NCBI GenBank assembly: GCA_964035545.1
Contig: OZ037768.1
Location: 18,393,700-18,457,699, forward strand
Length of the DNA: 64,000 nt
Direction of reading: 5' to 3'
From: Bugula neritina
Lineage: Eukaryota; Bryozoa; Gymnolaemata; Cheilostomatida; Bugulidae
Below are positions 12,901 through 22,532 of the stretch, in pieces (the first letter of the stretch is position 1; each line of letters begins with the position of its first letter). Made by a program: the position numbers and the translations under genes. The notes under the pieces are model-generated. The model searched no databases. It was not told the DNA's origin and saw only the letters and a program-made list of their open reading frames with translations.

Positions 12901-15900
12901 GTAGCCCGAGCCTCACTCAGTCTTTCACCAGTTTCAGGATTTAAGGCTGTGTTCTCAGCAACACAAGTATACTCAGCCTCGTCTACATTCTTCTGTATTC
13001 CGCTGAGGTAAAGGTCATCATTGGGTAGAATTCGCTTTGGACTTGACGAATCTTTGTTTACATTGAAAGGCTAAAATATTTTATAATGTTAGGTGGTAAT
13101 TATGCCTTAATTTGTTTCTTCCTTACTCTTATTAAATTCTGTAAGTAACAGAATAACACACACAATAATATATGTATTTATGTAACACACAATAAAATAA
13201 TATGTATTTTTAAATATATGGTGCGAATTTTTGTAATTCCTGCTACAATCAACTAGGAATATGACAACTTATGTTTACTTATGTTTTAGTTGTAACTTAC
13301 CACTCCATTCTTTAGCCATCTTATAGTTGGTTTGGGTGCTCCTTCAGGACTACATGGAATAGTTGCATTTCCTCCTTCAGTTGCCAGAACTTGGCTAAGC
13401 ATTGGATGGTGTTTAAAATTGGGTGCAAACTCTAAAAGTTATTAAACAAGACTAACTTTACTTTACTCTTTAAAGCTTCAAGATACTTTCTATGCCTGGA
13501 AGAAAACAAAATCTAGCTTTTGGAGCTCAAGGAAACAAATAAACAAGGGGTGAAATTGTTAAAATAGTCTTACCTAGCACTCTGACTTGAGCAGAGCTGT
13601 ATGTAGTTCCATGAGAATTGCTGGCTGCACACTGGTACATCCCAAGATGAACATTTTTATCTAAATTATGAAACTGAAGGACTCTGTTGTTATCACTGAA
13701 TGAGATTCCTGCGGGCGTGTTAGCACCCCCCAGCAGAGTTCCATTAACATACCAGGAATATGTGGGCTAAAATAGAGAATCATCACTTATCCTTTGAATT
13801 GCTCTATAAGCAGCTCCGAGTTGGAAGTGATTGAGTGCAATAGTTTGAGGTTTTCGAATTTGGAGTTGGGATCCCCAACAATGAAATCACAAGAACCCCA
13901 AACTACCGCGCTCAGTCACCTCCAACTCTGAGCTGCTTATAGAATAATTTTTATCTTTCGCTGTAATACGAGTAGGTAGGAATACTAAACATGCTATTGC
14001 TAAAATCATTGAAAAAGGAGACAACTCCATGCTCTTCCTACATTCTGAGTCACAATTACTACCATTTGATACATACTTGAGGATTTCCATTGGCAAGACA
14101 CGTCCACTCATAGTCACCTCCCTGGTCTAAATGGAGATTATCTAACCTCCCTTCACCAAAATACGGTTTAGCTGAAAACATAGAATAATCATAAGTTTGA
14201 TATGTTCATTGCACTGGAGTGGCTGGTTTTCACAAAATTTGAGCTGCTATGGCGCATAAAATAAAATAAACCTCTTATGCATTACAACAGGCATAATGCA
14301 TTTAAACAGTGCAAATAGAAGTGCTAGCTGACGGTATTTTGATTCGTAAATATAGAACAAACATGTTGGGACAGTGTTACTCAATCCTCCACTTTTACAA
14401 GGCTGATAAAACACCTTGGGTCAACCAACAACATGAAGATAATTACTTATTCAAGCAACTCTTATGTACTGTTAAGCCATTTTAAAGATTACGTTATATA
14501 TGCTATCCTTGATTTGACAAAGAATCAGGGCAATGGCAACTTTACAATAACTTACAGGATATGCGGAGAACAACAGATTTAGAGTGAGATACTAGCAGGT
14601 ATGAAACTGTGCAGGTATATTCCCCTTCATCTTGTTCTGTCACACTCGGTATTGTAAGTCTACGATTATTTTCATTTTCTTCAACAACACTACCGGGTGG
14701 TAGAGGCAGGCCATCGGCTCTCTTCCATTCATATTCAGGTGACTGGCCCCCTTTCCTTCTGTTATACAAGTAGAGTACAACATAACAGCATCTTGTAACG
14801 CTAAATGATATGTGTATGCTACTGTATGAACTAGAAATGTCACACAAAATCTTACTGCTAGGAACATGCTCAAAATTTAAGTTGGATATAATATGTTGAC
14901 TTAAATTATGATACTGCTTTTTATAATAGCAGAGACACTGCTGCAGAGTTTAGATGACTGAGCTTGTGTACATTTAGTCACCAGTTTCATAGTTTACAGT
15001 ACCAAAGTTTACAGTATTAAAGTCACAATACTAAAAGTATATGAATTAGCTTTAAAAATTACGTAGAGCAGTAGAAACATTAACAACCCTGACGCACTGC
15101 ATTTATACAACATTAAAATACTTATATATGTATGTCTTAGCTACAATCTACAGACTGTTTTGGGGTTGTCCACTCAAACAATTTTGTTTTATAATAAATT
15201 TTGCTTGAAAATTATTTTGAATTAATTTGGGATTCTGATTGCTAGGGGATAAACTTTAGGCTTTAAAATTTTAACCAGCTCAGTGATTAAGCTGTGTGTT
15301 GCAGCAACTAAGGATAGCATGTAATAAATACTAGCAACAATTAGTATCACTTGTAAGACTATATGGACTTTGGAGCCTACAAAAACGTGATGATCTTCTA
15401 GCAATTAAAAGTCCTAAATTAATTAAGGAAATGTACCCAAAATTTATTATGAAGCAAATTTTTATGGGCATGCAACCCTGAAACAGTCTGTAGATGATTG
15501 TTAAGATATATATGCAAATTTTGATAATGCATATACGTTAGTGTCAGCGTTTGATAGAAGGCTTCTTTCCAACTCGTTAATGCTGACATTCAATCAATAA
15601 TGCAGAGTACTGATAGGCCAGTTAAAAAGAAGTAAATATCGAGTAAGCCATTAACTTCATAGTGACGAAATATTTAGAAATCACAGGTGACAAGGCAGCA
15701 GTAATGCATGCAACTAGTTCTGGTCATAGTAATTTATAGCATTTATTACAGCTATAATTGATGTAATTGATGATATTATTTATTTGTAGTATAGTAAATA
15801 AAATATGGCACAAATAAGCATGAGCAGCTAGTGTCTAGAGGTTAGAAGCGCTGGTTTATCATGACTCGGCTGTCCAACTTACCAGCAGTACTGTTTTTAA

Positions 15901-18900
15901 CGCTGAAAAAATATATTCACTACAACATAATAAGCAAAAATTTTACAAAGAGGCATTATTACTGCATGATTTAACCTTGATTGAAGCATCTTTAGTATTA
16001 TAACAATTGTTCTAGTGTAGAAATTTTTATGTCAAGCAAATGTTGGGAATTTCAAGCTTTCTAAATAGTGCTAAACAGCAGATAAATGCAAAGTTCAAGA
16101 CCACTTTGACAAAGATTCTCTAAAATTCATCTGAGAAAGAACCAGGTAAAAGAGCCATGAATTTAATTACAGGAGATCTTGAAAAACCCGAAAGACTTGA
16201 TGATTGTTGAAACTTCTGTAAAAACATATGATTGAAAACTTGAAGACAACAGTTACAACTTTTGGAATAAATATTATCAGATAAAAATAATATCTGCAAT
16301 ATTTGCTAGCATGCATCTTTCCATAATTTATAAATTAATCAAAATGTTTTAGCCGCTTATACTGAGACTGAAAGCATGTGTTTAAATTTTTATAAAAGTC
16401 AAAATAAAGTTTTGACTGCTTTAAGATACAAATATTATTTTATATATATATATATGAACTATAAAACCGTACGTGAATCTAGCGAAGCACTCCAAATAGA
16501 CTTTGTCTCCTTTGACAGGGTTCTTAGGTATTATCTTGATGAAGTCGTTGTGTATGAGAGGACCAACATCCTGGTAACCTTTGCGATACAACATGTTGGT
16601 ACTGAGGCTAACAAGTTTGTACATGAATATAATTTATATGTTTAATCAACAATTTGATAGGCTGTTTTATAACATTTTTTAGAAATAATTAATGAATAAA
16701 GTTCAGGGACCAGGTGTGGTCTAGGGGTTAGGGTGTTTGCCTAGTAAGCATGAAGTCATTGGTTTGAGCCGGACAAAAGCTATTAGTAATGTCAGGAAGA
16801 GCATTTAGTCATAATTGCTCCTGTTCTCCATCTGAACAAGTCCTTAGCCAATTTTTCTTACAGGGATAGCTACTATAAACTTGCGTGTGTGTGTTGCATG
16901 TACTACAACTATGTAATATTAAATCAGTTTGACATAGCTGAGGTGAACTCTCTGTAGATAAACCTACTGGAGCCTTCATCAATCTCAAGTTTGTAGGCTG
17001 CGCTGTGTACAGATTCGGTTCCTCCATCCTCAATAGACACAGAGCAGTGGTAGTCTGCGGCATCACTGCCAGAGACAGACTCAAAGTACAGACTACCGGA
17101 CTTGGAGGCCAGAGTATTGCTGTAGGTTGGACTAATCCAGTTTGTAGGGTCGTTATTCAAATACCATCTGTAATTGTATTCTAAAACATACAACAATAAT
17201 AAGGATTAGCCAAAATAAACCCTAACCATTCGTATTAATTTCAGAGTGTTGTGTTGAGTTTAACCAGCAGCCCCTGTGGTGTAATTGGCTAGCGAGCCTG
17301 CTTGCAAGCCGGAGGTTTGTGGTTCGAATCCCGGTTGGGGCAATCATTTTACACAGAGATGTGATTTAACCTCTGAAATAATGTTGACTATGTTGGCTAT
17401 AATGCATGCAAGTATACACAGTCAATATCAAAGTTTACTTGAGTATTTATGTGCTTTTTTTGAGATATAAGCTATGGACACTGTGCATCAAGAAAAAAGT
17501 TGGAAGAGCTTTCTGCAAGATTCATTAATTTACTCAATGCTGAAAAAAGAATCCAAAAAACGTTCAAAGTCCTGACAAATAAATTATTATTATTGGCTGT
17601 GGAAACCATTAACTTCAGGATTTTGTTTTAAATAATGAATTTATTTAATGTGCAAGATATTACTTCTGTTTAGTGTTATAAAATACAATATGAAATAAGC
17701 CCAACATTATTATGAACAACTTACGGATGCCATCTTGTTTATTGTGTTCACAAACTATAACGGCAGACTGGTAGAGTGTTGCTGGTACAGTTTTAGCATT
17801 GTTAGGAAAGTCACTCAACACTGAAATGATAGCATAGTGTTAGTACCATTCAACATCATAGCAAAGTAGAAGTACATAGCGCAATCTAACAACGCATAGC
17901 ATACTGATGTGATGACGTATAGCATTAGCCTGTATATACCCAAAATGATTTTAGGTAAAAATGGTAACAGTAAAAATGGCACAAATAGAAAAGTAGGAAA
18001 AATTGGCACGTCTAAAGAAATATAGCTTACTCATAAACAAAATGGTGGCTGATTCACTCTTGACTTTCCCAAACTGATTGGAAGCTTCACACCAATAGGA
18101 TGAAGTGTCTCGGTCTCTGCTAGGATCATGTATGGTGAGGCGGCCATTAGTGATGGTGATGTGATTAGCATTAGTAGCAACTATTGGTACGGCCTGAAAT
18201 ATTTTCAACTAATGTAGTAAAACTAAAAAAGGTTTTCGAAAAGATCTCACAGCAGCTTTGTATGAAGAAACAGCATTGTCTCTCTTATCTGCCAATAGTT
18301 TGTTTTATCTATATAATAATTATGTCTATAGGAACTAAAACATAGCATCACCTCTGTTCCTAGCCCTTTATACCACTGGTAGGTAGGTTGGGGGTATCCC
18401 CTGGCGTCACACTCAAAAGTCACAGAGGTGCAAGCCTTCGTGCATTGAAAGGCATTTGCTCGAGTTTGAAAAGTGACATCCTGAGGTTGTGTCACAAAGT
18501 AGGGACCTCTGTAGATCCTATCCGGATGCACATTGTCAGCTCCAAAAACTAAAAACAATTGATTTACTGTCATTTTATCAACTTGTTCACTATGCAATCT
18601 ATCAAACTCGAATACTATGTATAGTTGTTGCTAATGCAAGCTCAAAAAACTATACAAATATTCAAGTGTATTTTCATTGAAAAAAAGTTGTTAAATTTTT
18701 TCAACTTAATATTAGTTGCTAAAAATATTGTTTTATAAATCTAAGTTACAAAGAAAACAATTAAATTGACAAAACAGCTTTGATGAAACAGAAAGGTAAA
18801 AATTATATGAGTAGCTAGCTACCCAAAATATATAATTCAAATTTCTTTATATCACCAGTATATATAGAGCTGCATTGTAGGTGCTGTAGTTTACTCACTG

Positions 18901-19998
18901 AAGCTTCTTGTTTCGGAACTAATCAGAGTAGTATGAATTTTGAGTATCTCACAGATATAAGCTCTCTTGATTTCACCAATTCCTCTCACCCAGAAGTAAC
19001 CGGGTTGATCCTGGTGGTTTCCCGTGTCATCATACTCATACACTACGTAGTCACCAGTATCTGCCTGGGGGGTTTCTGGTGTAGTCCAAAAGACTGTGGA
19101 ACCAAAACCTGTACCATCCAACCACTGAAAAGTGGGACTTGTACTGATGGAGTTTGGTCGCACGTGCCCAGACGTGTACCAGGTGTTACGCTGACCTGGT
19201 TTATCATCATTCGCTGAAAACCAATTTTGTACAAACTGATTTTCTGCTTCAGAGTTGATACTGATAAGTTCAGCACCTTGTTTCTGCAATAAGTAAATAA
19301 ATCAACACTATTTTCAGTATTTATATGTCAGCAAGCATCATGATCTAACCTAAAAACACAAACACATTATATAGCAAGTTAAATTATCTCAGAGGTTGCC
19401 AATAGAAACAATTTTTTCCAATGATAAACACTAAATAAGGAGAAGCATACCCGACAATTGATCATAGCATCTTCCCAAGACAACAGGGAATCTACATCTG
19501 ACACAAACTTGTAACACTTAGATGATTCTGGAACCCATGGAGACGGACATTCAGGAGAAACTGAAACATTAAACTGTTTAGTAGTATAAATCATAAAAAT
19601 CTAAGCCACAGAACACAGAAAGAAACATGGTTATATATACATGTCTATTAACACTGAGGTGATATACATAATATTAGTTATAGAACTTCCAGTTAATACT
19701 ATTGACCTGTCAAAGGCAAACAAGTTCATAAATTTATGAATAAGGTGACTATCATTATATATATATGGGTTGGCCAAAATCGGACAATATTTTTAGTAAT
19801 TATATAAATTAAGTAGAAAATATTACTTGTATATTATAAGGGCAAAGATAATAACAGCACGCCTTGAACAATTTTAGGTAATAATTTTTTATCTACATAT
19901 GCTAATAAATTTAGAGCAGTGATCTTACCAGAGTTTTGACCAACAGCACACTCTGTTAGCAGAGTGATTATTAATAAACAGAGTCTGAGGAACATCAT
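3857..19998 (-). CDS. Cont: Contactin copy A: CTLD-6xIg-4xFN3-GPI neural adhesion protein
   Basis: Contactins are GPI-anchored cell-surface adhesion proteins; fly Contactin works at septate junctions. Exons, 5' to 3' on the minus strand: 19998-19929, 19560-19451, 19283-18899, 18548-18352, 18193-18031, 17820-17725, 17180-16964, 16607-16473, 14758-14556, 14171-14077, 13766-13574, 13431-13301, 13070-12881, 12767-12639, 12269-12099, 11241-11083, 9965-9840, 9424-9237, 8803-8617, 7704-7583, 6893-6707, 6399-6284, 5141-4961, 3993-3857. Phases join throughout except at exon 7/8, where a weaker phase-2 donor was chosen. Total 3888 nt, about 1295 residues. Approximate order: signal peptide 1-20, CTLD 28-172, Ig1-Ig6 189-828, FN3-1 to -4 829-1250, tail 1251-1295. 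No exon is broken. Copy B is its tandem paralogue. The symbol reflects family and architecture; one-to-one orthology was not tested. Confidence 0.9.
4005..4085. repeat. (taata)n-type simple repeat
   Basis: This is an AT-only tract of taata/ataat units in the first 100 bases of the last intron of contactin copy A. A similar tract sits beside the same exon in copy B (about 22550-22615), and another lies at 22107-22137. Confidence 0.7.
4368..4857. mobile_element. MITE-like inverted-repeat element, family 2 copy 1
   Basis: The left end reads ggtgtcatcccagatagacg and the right end is its imperfect reverse complement (ending tttgggatgaaacc). The arms can be followed inward through a tagacgcttccc block to a ttattttggtac / gtaccaaaataa pair. 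The middle is AT-rich with no open frame. A second copy of the same sequence, with shorter ends, is at 45076-45476. It lies in the last intron of contactin copy A and is not seen at the matching place in copy B. Confidence 0.75.
4961..11241 (-). CDS. Copy A exons 16-23: fibronectin type III domains 1-4
   Basis: Each FN3 domain is two exons with phase-1 outer introns. FN3-1 (16-17) starts GPPGEPAGIKAS and ends YKFRIKAVNIHGVG. FN3-2 (18-19) has LVIEWDPLPREQW and YYVRVWVRNEIGDGP; its exon 19 opens with a Cys-containing insert unlike copy B. FN3-3 (20-21) has ALTVYWDPIPNS and YLVTAQLFNSAGDAPPG. FN3-4 (22-23) has TLGVNFRGVVTGPNEEPLDGY and FYNLRVFGYSRGG. The Trp of strand B and the Tyr of strand F are present in most of the domains; FN3-4 has Phe in place of the Trp. 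Confidence 0.87.
6897..6946. repeat. 24-bp minisatellite beside copy A exon 21 (two units)
   Basis: Just upstream of the exon 21 acceptor (in the gene's sense) the intron carries two 24-bp units of the form ggtaaacacagtggaggtag(agta). The matching intron of copy B has three units (23992-24064). The unit spans the polypyrimidine side of the acceptor. Confidence 0.65.
8380..8573. repeat. Tandem repeat of tgacagtgactactggtg-type units
   Basis: About ten 18-bp units, some with an actcagtaactac variant, fill the part of the intron of copy A next to FN3-2 exon 19. Copy B lacks this array in the matching intron. There is no coding sense in either strand. Confidence 0.8.
12099..14171 (-). CDS. Copy A exons 10-15: Ig domains 4-6
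   Basis: Ig4 (exons 10-11): YEWTCLANG, then YSWYVNG and GMYQCAASNSHG, the most typical contactin signature here. Ig5 (exons 12-13): ATIPCSPEG, IRWLKNG and AEYTCVAENTA. Ig6 (exons 14-15): VVLKCRANF, YLWYHND and GYYKCQVK. Each of the three domains has both Ig cysteines and the core Trp. Introns are phase 1 at the domain borders and phase 0 or 1 inside. Exons 12-15 are nearly identical to copy B. Confidence 0.88.
13798..13946. mobile_element. Short fold-back element in copy A intron 10
   Basis: Two arms of about 53 bases (from ctctataagcagctc to the matching gagctgcttatag) form an imperfect hairpin with a short loop. Copy B has colinear intron on both sides of this point but no insert, so this is an insertion in copy A. 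No open frame is present. It could be a tiny MITE; a hairpin RNA is also possible. Confidence 0.7.
14556..18548 (-). CDS. Copy A exons 4-9: Ig domains 1-3
   Basis: Ig1 uses exons 4-5: the first Cys is in VTFECDARG, the Trp in YQWYKG, and the second Cys in SSYWCEASNQFG. Ig2 uses exons 6-7: VIVCEHN, NYRWY and DAADYHCSVS. Ig3 uses exons 8-9: VYLECFAR, YEWKRADG and EGEYTCTVS. The DxxxYxC strand-F motif, or a close variant, is present in each. The exon 7/8 join is uncertain: the best donor (GTAGGT) is phase 1, but exon 8 needs phase 2, which a weaker donor four bases on (GTTTAT) supplies. The 8/9 intron is 1.7 kb and holds a fold-back element. Confidence 0.85.
15130..15510. mobile_element. MITE-like element in copy A intron 8
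   Basis: Terminal arms of about 30 bases face each other: acaatctacagactgttt near 15143 and its near reverse complement aaacagtctgtagatgattgt near 15481, both continuing outward into a tcttag/ttaaga block. A further inner match (ataataaattttg against caaaatttattat) extends the arms. The element is about 380 bp without coding potential. It helps explain why this intron is longer in copy A (about 1.7 kb) than in copy B (0.6 kb). Confidence 0.65.
15826..15895 (+). repeat. Degenerate tRNA-like (SINE head) fragment
   Basis: The segment gtgtctagaggttagaagcg resembles a tRNA D-arm/A-box, but no clean B-box follows. It resembles the reverse strand of 62640-62720 (ggttggagcgctggcctgg). This is probably a decayed SINE piece; the call is tentative. 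Confidence 0.35.
16711..16870 (+). mobile_element. tRNA-derived SINE-like element in copy A intron 7
   Basis: The first 65 bases look like a tRNA: an A-box-like tgtggtctaggggttaggg and a B-box-like ggtttgagcc at normal spacing. It is followed by a non-tRNA body (tcctgttctccatctgaac...). The matching copy B intron has no such sequence. It fits a SINE transcribed by RNA polymerase III. Confidence 0.55.
17270..17342 (+). tRNA. tRNA-like sequence (decayed alanine-type tRNA or SINE head)
   Basis: This is a 73-base tRNA-shaped sequence: acceptor arms gcccc/ggggc, A-box tggtgtaattgg, B-box ggttcgaatcc and a final A. The anticodon arm is cctgc-ttgcaa-gccgg, with one mismatch and a six-base loop instead of seven; the usual alanine TGC arm is one base longer. 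The T stem has two mismatches. It is more likely a pseudo-tRNA or SINE head than a working tRNA. It lies in contactin intron 6. Confidence 0.45.
17949..18012. repeat. Dispersed ggtaaaaatggcac-type repeat fragment
   Basis: This segment (ttttaggtaaaaatggtaac, then aaatagaaaagtagg) matches the reverse strand of the right arm of the inverted element at 36622-36852. It lies in copy A intron 5, close to the splice donor. Confidence 0.5.
18899..19998 (-). CDS. Copy A exons 1-3: signal peptide and C-type lectin-like domain
   Basis: Exon 1 (19998-19929) begins ATGATG and codes MMFLRLCLLIITLLTECAVG, a typical signal peptide. Exons 2 and 3 code a C-type lectin fold: the opening Cys pair (ECPSPW and SSKCYKF), the helix Cys (SWEDAMINC), the middle FQWLDGTGF block and the closing Cys (RAYICEI). 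The EPN/QPD and WND sugar-calcium motifs are absent and the second internal Cys pair is missing, so calcium-dependent sugar binding is unlikely. Copy B has the same layout. Confidence 0.85.
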
Positions 19999-22392
19999 CA
20001 ACTCTCTGCCACCTCTTCAACACAAAAAATCTTCAACTCACACCTATAAATCAGAATTAAGCTTGCTATACAGTAATTTTTTCCACTCAAGAATACGAGA
20101 TTGTCGTTAACTTGCCAATATACCTGTTGCCATACAACTACTGAGTCAATGCCAGAAGCATGAAGCCATGTTTATAGGTGAATGAGCTTTAAAAGTGATG
20201 CATAGCTTAATAAAGAAGAGCTAAAATATTTTCATTTTATTGAATGCTAAATTGAAGTAAGCTGAAAATGCCTCCTACATGTGTTGATACTTGATACTTT
20301 TGTCATAGCTGTGCATGCGTACAGTTACAGAAATATTTCATTGCATGGAGAAAAATCTAGTTTCTATAAACAGCTAAAGTTTCCAATAAGCATATTCTAA
20401 CCATTGCTAATTCACCATCGCTGGAACATTGGCTGAAGTTGCGCTAATATCTCTCACTATTTTTAGCTAGAAATTCAAGTTGCATTGCACTTGGACAATG
20501 TCCATAGCTAAGACTTATGCAACACTGCAGCTCAATTTCAATGCTTATTAAAACACACAAACAAAGTTTTGCATTGTTTGTACTTCAAATTATTACTTTA
20601 TATAAACAGAAACGATATCTTACTAATCAAATTATAATTACTGTTCCGATAAATGAGTTGGGAGACAACTCCAACATCTTACTCAGATTGGCATAAAACC
20701 TGTGACAGTTCCTCGAAGTACTAGCTAAAACATGGCTGGCCATGGCAAAAAAATTAGATCCGCTACATTCACGACTTTATAATCATTGTGTTTCCTAACT
20801 CATTGTTTTGCAAAGTCTAGTTTTCTTTTCAAGGTCTCTATTTTAAACTGACCATTAACCACTTTTTTTCAAATTTGAGGGCTTTGTGCAGAATTCTAAC
20901 TACTATTCATTACTTTGGAACAAAAATATTGAAATATATGGGAGGTTTAGTCTAATTTTGATATTAGACAAGATGACAGATGTAATTAATGTTTATGGTG
21001 AAGCTAGCTGGAACAGTCCAATTGCTAAAAGTTACAGTTCTACACTAATTATAACTAAATTGCTGTGGGTAGGTACCAATTAAAAAGTAAAATTATGACT
21101 TTGATCTCTATGCTATAGTAATTCCATCTTGCAGCAAGGTGCAATATGCATATTATTATTGGCTACTACAAGAAAAAAGTATATACTTAAGTAGAGGATG
21201 GCTTACCTAGTTGCAGCCGCATTAATAGGAAAGCTCTCAGCTCCAAATACCTAGCTAAAAGTCTAGACTAGCTAGTTGTACACACTCGACATACACAACG
21301 CGATTATGTAACATTTTCAATGCCATGGATATAATTTATAAAGCAATTACATCACTCTTTTCAACACACTGCTAGTGGGGAAATGGTATATAAAGCCTTT
21401 CTATACTACCTTCATAATAAAGGTAATTATCTTTTAGCATAACAGACTATCATCAGAGTATATCGATGTTACCAGTCTAGCAAAAATGTATTTTACAAGT
21501 GTATCATGAAAAATTATTTGCAAGTTATTGTATCTCTAAACTTCAACTTTAAACCATAACATTAGAAAACTAAACTACGTATCTGTTGAGTTCTTACTGA
21601 ACTCTAGGTTATATGACTTGAAACTTGAACCAATACTTTTTATAAACTATTTCTTGTTGCATTGTAGTCTTATTATGTGTACAGAACTTATTAGCTTCAG
21701 AGTGTGTTTAAATCTGAAATGTGAGTCATTCGCCAAAAAAGGTAGAAGATTATCAGTTTATAAATTATATAACACTGTGTTATATGACTATCAAAGGACA
21801 CCCTTGGAAACATATTATACTGATGAGCAAAAGAGTAGTCTGAGAATTGGTGAATAGACATTTTTAAACTACATTATTTCTGAATGAAGGTTTATCACAC
21901 ACTGTATATTTCAGACTATATGCATACTCTACTACAAATAAAAGTGCCAGTCCAGGTTCGAATGCGCCAGTTGTGTAACTAGTGAAGCATAACGCTGGTT
22001 ATAATGTCTATTCAAGAGTAACTCACTGAAATTAGAAATTGATTAGAATAGAATATTGAATATATATACAAATACATTATATTTTGATTTCAAAGTTTCA
22101 ACATATAATATAATATAATATAATATAATATAATATAAAAGAGATATTTAAAAAGAGTTAAGAGTCTTATTTGGAATGTTTAACATGGAATGTGCTATCT
22201 AAAATGAAGAAATCACTAATAAAAGCTATTAATGATTATGTGCATGTGTACGTATTACTGCACGAAAATACTACGGTTTTACTGAATAGTCTTTTAAGCA
22301 AAACCAGTAAATATTTTGATTATATACAAAGTAAAATTAGGCACAGGTGTACAAAAAATGCACATCATATAAGCATGGAAGGTACAGATTAA
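19999..22392. other. Spacer between the contactin copies; copy A promoter region
   Basis: The first 60 bases beyond the copy A start match the region beyond the copy B start, so the duplication included the 5' leader. The rest holds no exon-like frame with splice sites. It includes a (taata)n tract at about 22107-22137. The promoter of copy A and the 3' UTR of copy B must be here, but no core signal stands out. Confidence 0.45.
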
Positions 22393-22532
22393 TCAAAAAA
22401 CACCCGCTAAGATTTGGTGAAAAATAAGAATGAATGATATTGAGATATATGAGGCGGAAAGACAGTAAGAACCTGAACAAAGATATTTCCATACTGTTTC
22501 AGTGTCGTCGGTGGTTTGCTTCTGATTGCAGC
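22393..22532 (-). CDS. Copy B exon 24: C-terminal tail with GPI-type signal
   Basis: The exon codes GCNQKQTTDDTETVWKYLC, a short Ser/Ala-rich stretch (SGSYCLSAS) and a hydrophobic end (ISFILIFHQILAGVF, then stop). As in copy A, there is no cytosolic tail, so GPI attachment is likely. The Ser-Gly-Ser or Ser-Ala-Ser residues are plausible cleavage sites. Confidence 0.77.

Noticed and set aside
3857-19998. One contactin copy being a pseudogene
   Set aside because: Every exon in both copies is open with usable splice sites, and phases join apart from the shared exon 7/8 question.
21618-21857. 79-residue plus-strand open frame between the contactins
   Set aside because: It has no splice sites, motif or composition that sets it apart from chance frames in AT-rich DNA.
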